A DNA stretch of 64,000 nt. Origin: Mesodorylaimus sp. YZB2_4 (lineage: Eukaryota > Nematoda > Enoplea > Dorylaimida > Dorylaimidae). Below are positions 55,201-64,000 of this stretch, piece after piece. The notes under the pieces were generated by a model that saw nothing but the letters and a program-made list of their open reading frames with translations, ran no database searches and was not told where the DNA came from. Location of the stretch: positions 372,001-436,000 of the forward strand of contig JASANH010001374.1 of assembly GCA_030248295.1 (NCBI GenBank), written 5' to 3'. The position numbers and the translations under genes were made by a program. Position 1 is the first letter of the stretch; each line of letters starts with the position of its first letter.

Positions 55201-55272
55201 CTCGTACGTAAATTCATCGACGCCCCTTTGACGTGCCACGACGCGGAAATCTTGCTCGCTCTTACTCGACAT
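52256..55272 (-). CDS. CPPED1: Calcineurin-like phosphoesterase CPPED1
   Basis: Metal-dependent Ser/Thr phosphatase; the human enzyme dephosphorylates AKT1. Coding exons are 55272-54667 and 52582-52256, joined in phase 0, giving 310 residues; human has 314. Metallophosphatase motifs are QAADTQFG (block I, with Gln at the usual His position as in human CPPED1), CGDLIDAMPG, GNHDVGD and GHYHRNAGG near the end. The family stretches FSFWVGGVKF, QWLDEVL and GLRVVKV are also present. The exon opens at an acceptor (TTTCAG) at 55294, 21 bp before the chosen ATG, so a 5' untranslated exon lies further upstream. Two longer in-frame ATGs upstream of that acceptor are not part of the exon. The single 2.1 kb intron has been enlarged by a hAT element and a foldback element. 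Confidence 0.95.
52917..53716. mobile_element. Non-autonomous hAT-type DNA transposon, 784 bp, with 8-bp TSD
   Basis: Element 52925-53708. Terminal inverted repeats are CCAGGGTCGACCGTACC on the left and GGTACGGTCGACCCTGG on the right, starting with the CAGGG typical of hAT elements after one base. The octamer CCCCCGGG occurs directly outside both ends (52917-52924 and 53709-53716), as expected for hAT target duplication. Subterminal GGTACGG motifs are frequent at both ends. Inside is a 57-codon BED-finger-like remnant (53222-53392). There is no transposase catalytic domain, so the element is internally deleted. It lies in the CPPED1 intron. Confidence 0.88.
53222..53392 (+). pseudogene. BED zinc-finger remnant of a hAT transposase
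   Basis: The reading frame MSSKVYDYYFIDDNDELHAI continues into CKVCKTKISRGG and a following His. This is the layout of the BED DNA-binding finger at the N-terminus of hAT transposases (aromatic D-Y-F, then Cys-x2-Cys, then His). The second His expected a few residues later is absent and the frame stops after 57 codons. It is a broken fragment and cannot encode an active transposase. Confidence 0.65.
54305..54605. mobile_element. Foldback (MITE-like) element in the CPPED1 intron
   Basis: Arms at 54335-54372 and 54534-54571 are inverted repeats with about 35 of 38 positions matching. The inner TTTTGAATTCCCGCCAATT is perfectly mirrored by AATTGGCGGGAATTCAAAA. Weaker symmetry extends outwards another 30-40 bp on each side. 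The element ends about 60 bp before the CPPED1 donor, inside the intron. Confidence 0.75.
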
Positions 55273-56923
55273 ATTCCTCTTTTCGCGTTCCAGCTGAAAC
55301 ATTAGGCAATTCTCAGGCGCGTAGGCGGTCAACGAGCAACGGACTCAACGAGTTCGAGCAAATGTACAAGACTAAACAACGTCTTCTTCGTGTCCCAGCC
55401 ACCAAAATTCGATCGGCGCGCTGGTTAGGAGCTTTGCCCAAATCGAAAAGACGTCGACTTAGGCCCGCGCTCGGCCTACCTACTTTGGCTATTATTTTAT
55501 TGGCGCTGGCGGTAGGGCTCGCTCGATGCTGAGTTGATGACAGGCCGCGCCAACAAATGCACATTCCACGATCATCGAGCGAGCGCGAAAGATAAGCCGA
55601 GTTGCACTGGCCCCTCCCTTACCAACTAATCTGCGCTAACGATTTGTTGTTACCTAGCTGACACCCCGAACCCAACTCTGCCTGCTGGCAAACTCGAAAC
55701 CTGCATTCGCTTCGAATAAAAAGAATGAGACAGCTAGCGAACGCGTTTGACGGCTAGAAAACGATTTTCTTACTCCTTACAGCCAGCCAACGTTGCCTAG
55801 ACGCTACCGCGCACAGGCGCTCATTACGCGCCTTTGACGCCCGTCCATCGAGCAGACACGGAAAGAGTCAATTAATTACAAATGTTGCTCGGCAGCAGCC
55901 CGGCCTGACCCAACCTCAAGGGAAGTATGGCCGCCGTAATCAACCCCCCCCCCTAATGGGAATCTAAAAAGACATAAAACAAGAACGTGATAAACTCGGC
56001 GAGCACTGAAGCTTCGCTCTGATCAAATTAATATCCATTGAGACCATTGTCCACACTTTTACTAATATTATTGACTAGATACATGAGTCCTGCGTTTTCA
56101 AACTCACAAGAGAACCGATCGACCTGGACAATGTGCCACAAAAGTAAAACTATGTCAGATAATTTCACAATCCAATAGCGAATTCCTTGTCTCAATGAAC
56201 TTTACATCGTAGAACTCTAATTTACAAAATTTGAATTTCGCGCGCATTGATGCTCAGGTAAGAAGTTGCAATAGCTCGAATGTGCGCGTAACTCCGTTTC
56301 CTCTCCAAAAGCAATTTAGCCTTGCGCTTTTCTAATCAAGTTGGCCCAAGGTAAAAAATTTAGTCGCAAGTTCGTGAATAGACGAAAAATTTGCAATCAA
56401 GTTCTGGAAGTAACGAGAGCATTCAGAACGATCGATCTTCGAATAAGATATAACTATAACTTGATTTTGCCTCGTAAAAAGTAATCAATAATTGTTTACA
56501 CAGCCGGAGGAAATCAATCAAGGTCCATTTCCCGTGGAGGAACAATTAGCTCATTCGAGCAGTCGCGACTTCTGAAGAATCAAAGCGAGGGAAATTCAAT
56601 TCAGATTCGGCGTTGGAGGGAATTCATTGCTGAACGATTGAAGTCTTGGTCCGTCTTCCTACTTCGAGCCGCACAACCAGTTTCCAAGTCGATCGATTTC
56701 CTCGTTAGTTCCAGCAGCCAAACAAAGAGTCATTGAGCAAAATCAAGGCATCGATTGATTTCTTCATTCTGTTCACATCATGATTAGTTTATGAACCCAT
56801 ATTTCCTGTCATGACTATCCAAATCACTCAGCCACGACCAATTATCGAGGGTGGATCTGACAAAATCACGTGATTCGTACACGATCAATTATCGATTTTT
56901 GTCCAACAATCGAATCAGTTTTA
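55273..56923. other. Spacer between CPPED1 and the ferredoxin reductase gene
   Basis: Should contain the CPPED1 promoter and its 5' untranslated exon, plus the 3' UTR of the reductase gene. GAATTTCGCGCGCATTGATG near 56235 resembles the foldback motif family. No gene was recognised. Confidence 0.5.
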
Positions 56924-59900
56924 TCAGCTCGCTGCAATTTTCAATAGCTCTTTATAATCTACGATTTTCTCTCTCGGTTTTCCAACCTTATTGCCTCGTT
57001 CTTTTTCTATGCGATCAATTTTCACCCAATCATCCCAACTAACATACTGCACCTCTCGCTCCTTTAATATGGCCTTTATCGTATCGGCACCATTTTTTTC
57101 TTTTTTCGACAACCGTCCAGCAACGGCATCATTTCGAATCGTTTCGGCCACCAATTTTGCATGCGTTTGTGTAGCCACCAAAACACCGACTGGTCCGCGA
57201 CTGCACCACCCGCAAGCGTACAAATTCTGTAACCCAGTCACCCGTCCTTCCCCGTCCGCTTCTACAACGTGCTTTTTCGAATCGAAAGGCAACACACCCG
57301 TTTCGATATTAATTGTCTTATATCCAATACTGTAAATAACTAATCCACATTCCAACTTTTCCCTTTCGCCAGTATCCACAGCTCGATCATGTTCGGAATT
57401 GTTATCGATCGATTCCAATCGATTGATACCCAATTCAGCACCAACTACTCTACCAGATGACTGTAAGATCTTTGTGGGTGATCGAAGAAATTTTAATTCC
57501 CACTTTGAATAAACGTCCAATTTGGCAGGTGGTTTCTTGGCCGTCTCGCACATCAGAGCAGTCAATCGTTTCCTCGCTCTTTCCAATGTCGACAACTGAT
57601 TTTCGACCGCATTGAAATCTTCCATTCGAAAAACGGGTTCAATTCTTGGCACTTGAATAATTTGACGTAATTCGGCCGTAGTGAACGAAACTTGCAACGG
57701 GCCACGTCGTCCAACCAAAATGCATCGACGTACTCGACTGCGATTCAATGCGTCCAAGGCGTGTTGAGCGATATCCGTCTTGGCCAAGACATCGACCGGA
57801 GTGAGCAGGACTCGAGCAACGTCCAAAGCCACATTTCCGTGCCCAAACACCACCGCCGTCTCGTCACTTTGTAGATCGATTGGCGTTTGCGCCGCTCCTG
57901 GCAATCCGTTGTACCAATTGACAAATCTGCGGGCCGACAGGCAGTTGGCAGCGTCCTCGCCTTCTACGCCCAATTTTCGATCGCTTTCCGCCCCGTAAGC
58001 CAATACAACAAAATCGTAAGCCTGAAACGACAATGCATGTGGTAGACTGGGAACTGTTCATTGGAGCGCAGCTCACTGAAATCATGAGAAACGTGAAGAA
58101 ACAGCGCGAGAGCTGACTACGGCCATTCGTCCCAGCACTGACCGACCCCGCCGATCCGAGCCGCATCGGTTCTGACTCAACTGCGGATCAGTTGGATCAG
58201 GAACTTATTGAGTCCCCGCCATAATATCCGTCTCTCTGTCGTTGTATCGCGTATCTCTTCATGCTGCTGGCAGCTAGAATCCAACCCACCACAGGGGCCA
58301 TCAAGCATTGACCGATCCGATCCAACTGCTGGATCGGCAACTAATATTTTTCGCGCTTCATCTGCTGGGAAATGATAAAATGTGACAAACTATCAGTATG
58401 TGATCAGTATTTGATCTGGCTTTAGGCGCTGCTTATTTCTCCTGTGTCCTTTGGAGTGGTCTAACGGAGTGACAGCGAGGAACCATAGCAGCTTGGTGAG
58501 GACGCAGTGCCAAACAAGTCGTCCCCAACTATCTTCTATTTTTTGAAGTGGATCGGATCGAGATCGGGATCCAGGCCTTTGGTTGGATCAGTCGATGCTG
58601 GGGGCCACCCGTCCACTCCACAAAATGGCGTCCACATGCGAAGACCAAGTATGGGCAAGGGGGAGGCGGGGTAAACCCCCTGTTGGGCTGGCCAGGACAC
58701 TGAACACTACTTTTTTTGGGGTCTTCGCCAACCCCCCCCCCCCCCCCCCCAAAAGTAGTGTTCGGCCTCGACCTTGAGGGAAAACGACCAAGGGTGGAGA
58801 TTCACAAGCAAGATGCAATCAATAAGCTGGTTCCCTGTTTGGAGACAAGACGCATAAGTGCGCCTGCTCACCACGCGCAAAATATTCCGCGATTTTTCTG
58901 CTGGCAACTTTGTCCATATGCCTTTTTATTCATGTGGGTGATTTGTTTTTTGAAAATACAGTCAGAAAAGCATGGAAATATACATACTTTAACTTGCACA
59001 AAACGTAACAATATAAGTTAGGGACTGTTAGCAGAAACAAAGTTGAGCCTCGACCTCGACAAAAGTCACCCTCAGCCAAACACTACAAAAAAGGAATATT
59101 GGTGGTAAAGTTATTTCTGTAAAATTTGTGAAATTCTGCGCTGTCAGATCAGCAACAGCACGAGGCAATATCAGGGCAAATTTCGCTTTTTCAGAAACTG
59201 ACAGCCAAAGCGGACGTGCTCTCCTCGCCAGCCCCCACCCCACCAGTCCCCTCAGCCGATTCCGATCTGATCCAGCAATTGGTGGGAATGATGTACTTGG
59301 CACTGCGTCCTCGCCAACCTGCCCTCTTTCCTGTCAGACCACTGCAAAGGACACAGGAGAGCTAAGCAGCGACGCAGCATCGACCGATTCGACCATACCC
59401 TGGATCCCGTCCGATCCAGCCAACCCACATCAGAAAATACAAGATTGGTGGGAATGACGTGTTTGGCACTGAGTTCTCACCAATCTGCCCTCTTTCCTGT
59501 CAGACCACTGCAAAGGACACATGAGAGCTAAACAGCGACCCAGCATCGACCGATTCGACCATACCCTGGATCCTGTCCGATCCAGCCAACCCACATCAGA
59601 AAATACTAAGAGGGGGAATACGGCACATCCACCAATCCCCTGTAACTCTCTATCACACCACTCGAAACACAGGAAGAGCTGACCAGTGCCTTAAGATTCG
59701 ATTAAATGCTGATTTGAGAGAAAAAACTGGACTTTCTCAGCGTAGTAAGCCGCAGTTTTAGTTGCCGATCCGGCCAGATCGGTCGATGCTGGCCAGCGAC
59801 TAAAGCGATTAGAGGAAAAACGGGATTGTCTCATTATAGCATGCCACGCCTATTTTTTTCCAGCAGATAAAGCACAAAAAAGTTTATTAGCTGATCAAGA

Positions 59901-61404
59901 AGTCCGATCGGATCGGGAACTGATCCACTAGGTCTGGATCTCTTTTTTTCGTGATCGGGACCAGGGCAATCCTGACAAGGATCAGGATTTTTCATGCATT
60001 TTTCTGTTTTTTTCTATGAGCCTATTTTCCACACTAAAGCACACTTTTTAGTCATCCACTTATTTAAAAGCTTTTGCGCGGGCCGATTTTCAATCATATT
60101 TAAGCTAAAATCGATTTGTACATTTGGAGTTGCGATACACATCCAGCAAGGTCAGCCGAGGCTAAGCAAAATCAGTGTCGCTATCGTCATCGATTTGAGC
60201 TGATGTTGCTGTCAGCCTCAGAACTATAATCTCGAACGATGACTGAGGCAATGTCTTCTGCTTCCTCTGGTTCAGAGTGCACCTAGCGTGCTTATGCAAA
60301 CAGTATATATGCACAGTCCGGCTGTATCAATTTCAGGATCGGGATCCCAACCTATCCCTACCCCGGATCGGCTGACGCTGGTTACTTGTCAGTTTTGCCT
60401 AAACTCCTTCAACCCCTTCCCACTCCTGCCTGACTGCGGATGTACTTCATGAAAGATTATCATGTTAGAAAATGGATGAGTAGGCGTCATGCAACGTTGA
60501 ATCAGGAGAATCGGGTGGGGTCACGTCAGCGCAGTGGTCTAACGCCTGGTTTAGTCGACGCTGGATTTCAACCAACCCTTGGTACAAACAACAGGCGGCT
60601 CCCCTCAGATCATGAGTCTCAACCTCATCCATGGGTATCCCAGGCTGGACATTAACAGCACCGCCACACTCTGACGTTTACAAATCCACCTCTTTCGATG
60701 GGAATTGAACCCCAGGAAAACCCAGCCGATCGTTACTAAACGACCAACGCCATCGTTGTTTCAAAGTCATGTTAGTCATGCTGGATCTGATCCCCAGCCA
60801 AACTGGTTGGGGCACTACTTCTACCATCCCTGAACTGTGCCTACACCCAACAAGGTTGGGACCCACCCAATCCTTCCCCAAACCAGTGCCCTCAATCATC
60901 AGATGTCTCCCAAACCACTGCAGCCCGTGATGCAAGTCAGTCAGGTCTCGGGTTTGTAGTTGCCTTTGAACACTCGATCACTGCGCCCCCTGCCTGAGGG
61001 CCATGGATCACACCACACCCACCCATACTCACTCTCATGAGCTCTTCGATCCTCACATCAGTTCCAACCCGCACATTACCAAAGAATTGAAATCGTTTCC
61101 CGACACCCATCCGTTCAATAAGCCTTTCAAATCCGGCGATACATTTCTTTAAATCGGGATGATCAGGCGCCACTCCAAATCGGACAAGACCATAGGGGAC
61201 AGGCAGTCGTTCGTAGATGTCCAAATTCAACTGATCTGGTAAATTCCTGTTTAATGACTCAGCGCAGTAGAATGCGGCTGGACCTGAACCAACGATTGCA
61301 CCATGGTATATTCTATGACTGCCTGCTGATGTGGAATACAGCCTGGATGCTTGTCCAATTAGCCGGGAGCGTATGGAACAGCGAGCAAAAGAGACGAGCA
61401 CCAT
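56924..61404 (-). CDS. FDXR: NADPH:ferredoxin (adrenodoxin) reductase, mitochondrial
   Basis: FAD enzyme of the mitochondrial matrix that passes electrons from NADPH to ferredoxin for Fe-S cluster assembly and steroid hydroxylation. Exons are 61404-61033 and 58021-56924, joined in phase 0, giving 489 residues; human has 491. The Arg/Ser-rich start MVLVSFARCSIRSRLIG fits a mitochondrial presequence. The FAD-binding loop is VGSGPAAFYCAE, followed by YERLPVPYGLVRFGVAPDH. The NADPH-binding loop is GHGNVALDVAR with the partner RRGPLQVSFT. C-terminal FAD contact GPVGVLVAT and GKPREKIVD complete the family pattern. Only one intron is present, but it is 3 kb and repeat-filled. POP7 lies upstream on the same strand. 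Confidence 0.97.
58022..61032 (-). other. 3-kb repeat-filled intron of FDXR
   Basis: Contains an R1 fragment with a long poly-C run (58620-58770) and a 166-bp tandem duplication (59278-59610). At about 58290-58530 lies a diverged inverted relative of that duplication. A tRNA-like fragment lies at about 60690-60760 (minus-strand B box GGTTCAATTCCC). GATCGG-rich sequence is frequent. No extra FDXR exon is needed, because the flanking exons give a full-length protein. Confidence 0.75.
59278..59610 (+). repeat. 166-bp tandem duplication
   Basis: Two consecutive copies begin ATTGGTGGGAATGA at 59278 and 59444 and end AACCCACATCAGAAAATAC. They differ at only a few positions, so the duplication is fairly recent. 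The reverse complement of part of the unit appears at 58440-58530 (CTTGGTGAGGACGCAGTGCC). Confidence 0.85.
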
Positions 61405-61885
61405 TTCTAAGACTGAAAATTATGTAAGAAGACTAGCACCCAGGTCTGATATGAAGATAACTTCCCTGGGAACGTGAGGACTGAGACAGTTTCAGAACTC
61501 CCATTCTCAGGCCAGACTAAGTAATCTGCACCTCTTTGTCTTAGCAACAGCAACCTAATCATTAAATCGCTGTTCCATAAGCTCTTCATCTTATTGCTAG
61601 TCTTGCCTGAGAATGGGAGTTCTAAAACTGTCTCAGTCCTCACGTTCCAAGGGAAGTTATCTTCATATCAAAAAAAAACAATCAATAAAAATCATACTAA
61701 ATCATGGGAAATATAAAACAGTACATCTGCACTTTAATAGACACAGGTCAGCGAAAAAAACCAGTTTATTCTCGTTTATCCATGATGCATCAAATTAACA
61801 CCTTCGCAAATCCGAACCTTCCTGATGCCCCTCCCCAAAGGCCACCCAACACCCAAGTCAACCACCCAAACCAGATTCCACGTTG
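61405..61885. other. Upstream region of FDXR containing a long foldback element
   Basis: Spacer between the POP7 stop and the FDXR start, both on the minus strand. Nearly half is the inverted-repeat element at 61447-61670, which starts only 43 bp upstream of the FDXR start codon. Confidence 0.7.
61447..61670. mobile_element. Foldback (MITE-like) element M4 with 66-bp near-perfect arms
   Basis: Left arm 61447-61512 (TGATATGAAGATAACTTCCC ... CCCATTCTCAGGC) and right arm 61605-61670 (GCCTGAGAATGGG ... AAGTTATCTTCATATCA) are reverse complements with only about two mismatches, around a 92-bp core. The high identity implies a young insertion or gene conversion between arms. No clear target duplication was seen outside the arms. 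Confidence 0.88.
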
Positions 61886-62428
61886 TCAATAATCGGCGAC
61901 TGGAATGTCCGATCGTAAAACCTTGATGTGAATGGCGGAACAATTACGAACACGCGTCTGGGCTTCCACATCATCCAATAATGGTTCCAAATCGTCCGTC
62001 ACTTCCACAGTCGACGTATTGATTGCAATTTCCAAGGATCCTAAGCCACGACGTTTCAATTGTAAGGCTAAATTAATGGCTCGATTCACAGCTGCACCCA
62101 ATCCATGGATGTAAATAATATCGAAACCAGAATCTAATAGTTTCTCACATCTTGATAACTGAGCTTTGAAATTCGTTCTTCGAGTAATGTAAACATCGTT
62201 TTTTCTAACGGGTAATCGAGGTGGTAAACGTTTACGAACTTGAAATTCTTCATCATCCATACGAAAATCCATGCTTTTTGAGCTGTGATCAGGAGCAGCG
62301 GGTGATTTTGCCACCGTCGAATTTGTAGTATCCATGGCTTCGGAACCAGTTCGGCGACGAGGAGTCTTGGAATTCGGTGACACTCGTTGGACAGGAAGAA
62401 CAGAAGAAGAAAAAGTTGGGGATGCCAT
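61886..62428 (-). CDS. POP7: Ribonuclease P/MRP subunit POP7 (Rpp20)
   Basis: Alba-fold protein of nuclear RNase P and RNase MRP, where it pairs with POP6/Rpp25 to bind the RNA. It is a single exon of 180 residues; human has 140. Conserved blocks are RKRLPPRLPVRKNDVYI, TNFKAQLSRCEKLLDSG, IYIHGLGAAVNRAINLALQL, SLEIAINTSTVEVTDDLEPL and RVRNCSAIHIKVLR, in the same order as human. The extra length is an N-terminal Ser/Pro/Thr-rich extension of about 65 residues (MASPTFSSSVLPVQRVSP...). The family can be called with confidence. I saw no acceptor near the ATG, so the start at 62428 is the simplest choice. Confidence 0.95.
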   Translation of the reverse strand: MASPTFSSSVLPVQRVSPNSKTPRRRTGSEAMDTTNSTVAKSPAAPDHSSKSMDFRMDDEEFQVRKRLPPRLPVRKNDVYITRRTNFKAQLSRCEKLLDSGFDIIYIHGLGAAVNRAINLALQLKRRGLGSLEIAINTSTVEVTDDLEPLLDDVEAQTRVRNCSAIHIKVLRSDIPVADY

Positions 62429-64000
62429 TGAAATGCTTGAATGCGTCGTTTATTGACCAAATAAAGCCCATAAACCCATAATAATGCACGAAGCCGCCAC
62501 CCACGGACTAAGACGCTCGCCTAGGAAACAGAACAAATACAAGCCACAATGTAAACACTGCAAAGATGCGAGTCTGCTAAACCGATTATCCTACTCCAAG
62601 GTGCAGACTTGTTTACAAGCAAGGAGGAGCACTGGCACAAAACCCTTCTTAATTCAGCTAGGGATGACAGATTCGCAAGTCCAAACAGACTGGAAGTCAG
62701 TGGGGGGAAACTGGAGCGACACGGGGAAAACCCAGAAAATCCAATTTGGTAAAGTCCAAATCCTGGGGTAACCTCAAAATTCAGAATTTCCTGTTATTAC
62801 GGCATGATTTTGCCCATGACTATCAAAATTCAGTCGCTAATCGTCGATCACATGATTATTTCTAACTATCCTAGCTGCTTTAAGCCAGCGATTCTGGTTC
62901 TTGCAAGCCCACTATTGATTTTTACATGGTCTGTCTGTTTTATTTGCCTAAGCCGCTAGTAGCAAAGCAAGACTGTGACGAGGTTTTCTGTATTACTCCC
63001 TCAAAAGCATTTCGTAAACTTTCATTTTGGGCAGGTTTTACTGCGCAGTCTTTTCTGAGGCTACAGTACTTAATTGACAGGGTTTCTGGTAGATTCGACA
63101 CCCAGTCGGCTGGAAATCTTCAAGATGACTTTTCCGGTCGACCTGGGCCGATAGGGCTCCTGTTGGAGGTTTGGTCGGCTCAAAAATACTTTCTTCACAA
63201 AATATCGAATTTTCGTATTTCGAAACTGATATTGGAGCTAAAGCGATATTGGTCACCGAGATATTGAGAATCAATTTTTAAATCGAAACAATCGCCGACG
63301 AGGCCCCATTTTCAGTCAGTTTCGAAACATGAAATTCGATTTTTCCCGAAGACAATTTTTTCAGCACATCGAGCCCCCCCCCGTCTGCCCACCTCCAACA
63401 CGACCCCTATTGGCCAAGAGGGTCTGCAAAAATCACTTTGCAAATTTTCAGACGAATGGGTCTAAAATCTACCAGAAACCCCGTCTTAAAAACAGGTTGA
63501 CTGTTTTGAAACTTACCAATTCGAGCACACTTCCAAAACACACCGATAAATCTGAAAAATATTTGCAACAACTTTTATTGATTTTCCGATCGATAAACAA
63601 ATATTCCTCACCCTTCCTTATTTCGATCCAATAATTTTGGAAATAACGAACGAATATAAGCGCAAGTGCAAATTAAAAGCAAGAAAACAGTCAGAAGACT
63701 TTGAAAATTAAATAAGGCCGACTAAAAAAAAACAAAAAATTATCGCCCATTTTACATCACCGAAATAAAAGCAAAGGAGGGAAAAACCCTGCACTTACCA
63801 GTTTCGTAGCTTTTGAAACCAATAACAAGAAAATATTATTCTGCCAAATCAAAATTATAGATCTTGTTCAAAAATTTTTATTTTAGAAAATATTGGAAAG
63901 AATTTAGTGGGCGGAGTCGAAAGCGAGCGTTTGACCAATCACAATTGGCCACCTAAGGGCACACATTTTGACGTGTCTTCTTCGAGCTGCTTATGACAAA
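62429..64000. other. Upstream region of POP7, no further gene recognised
   Basis: Contains the foldback candidate at 63070-63495. A donor-like ACTG/GTAAGTGC on the minus strand at about 63800 and a pair of opposed CCAAT boxes at 63933-63952 (CCAATCACAATTGG) lie near the right edge. They could mark a promoter and untranslated first exon of a minus-strand gene, possibly POP7 itself. That is inference. Confidence 0.45.
63070..63495. mobile_element. Foldback element M5, old copy
   Basis: The left arm has GGGTTTCTGGTAGATT and ATAGGGCTCCTGTTGGAGGT. The right arm has CACCTCCAACACGACCCCTAT and AATCTACCAGAAACCCC in reverse. The arms of about 115 bp are imperfect inverted repeats around a core of about 180 bp. 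Confidence 0.65.

Noticed and set aside
62926..63267. 113-codon plus-strand open frame
   Set aside because: It covers the left arm of the foldback element M5 and shows no recognisable protein features.
1..64000. Search for CRISPR arrays, bacterial operons, viral genes or a gene cluster acting together
   Set aside because: All genes are spliced animal genes of unrelated function. No array of spaced direct repeats, integrated virus genes or toxin genes were seen.

Overview
This is a nuclear window from a metazoan. Every gene I can build is cut by short GT-AG spliceosomal introns. The set includes animal families: a complete tolloid/BMP1 protease, a DEG/ENaC channel, a villin with a headpiece, and an MKP-type phosphatase. 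The tolloid architecture (astacin, five CUB, two EGF) and the degenerin-like channel point to a bilaterian, perhaps an ecdysozoan such as a nematode or tardigrade. I cannot fix the phylum from sequence alone. Gene density is high, about one gene per 5 kb, and the introns and spacers are full of small transposon-like repeats.

Layout. 1-3191 (+): 3' part of an MKP3-type dual-specificity phosphatase whose 2.5 kb intron holds a 16-bp tandem array. 4345-9993 (-): a 7-exon, 610-residue type I membrane glycoprotein I do not recognise. It is divergent from a charged, Ser-rich coiled-coil protein at 10445-about 15755 (+). 16009-16582 (+): BLOC1S2. 18193-23046 (+): DEG/ENaC channel in 13 exons. 23455-24627 (-): LSM8, divergent from EEF1AKMT2 at 25143-26102 (+). 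26317-31507 (+): sphingosine-1-phosphate lyase, 14 exons. 32772-38996 (+): villin, 21 exons. 39822-48884 or 49217 (-): tolloid, 18 exons, convergent with villin. 52256-55272 (-): CPPED1. 56924-61404 (-): mitochondrial ferredoxin reductase. 61886-62428 (-): POP7/Rpp20. For the multi-exon genes, splice sites and reading phase agree at every junction I list, except where stated.

The genes do not form one pathway; they are housekeeping and signalling genes side by side. Two divergent pairs (membrane glycoprotein/coiled-coil protein and LSM8/EEF1AKMT2) probably share promoters.

The repeat landscape is the most distinctive feature. It includes a tRNA-Glu-like SINE family, a 784-bp internally deleted hAT transposon with an 8-bp target duplication and a BED-finger remnant, and at least five families of foldback (MITE-like) elements. 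One dispersed repeat in the villin gene carries an in-frame, splice-competent 42-nt cryptic exon. One SINE copy is flanked by a 12-bp duplication that includes a 3' splice site. I found no CRISPR array, rRNA or intact tRNA gene, and nothing that looks like a wholly new multi-gene system.
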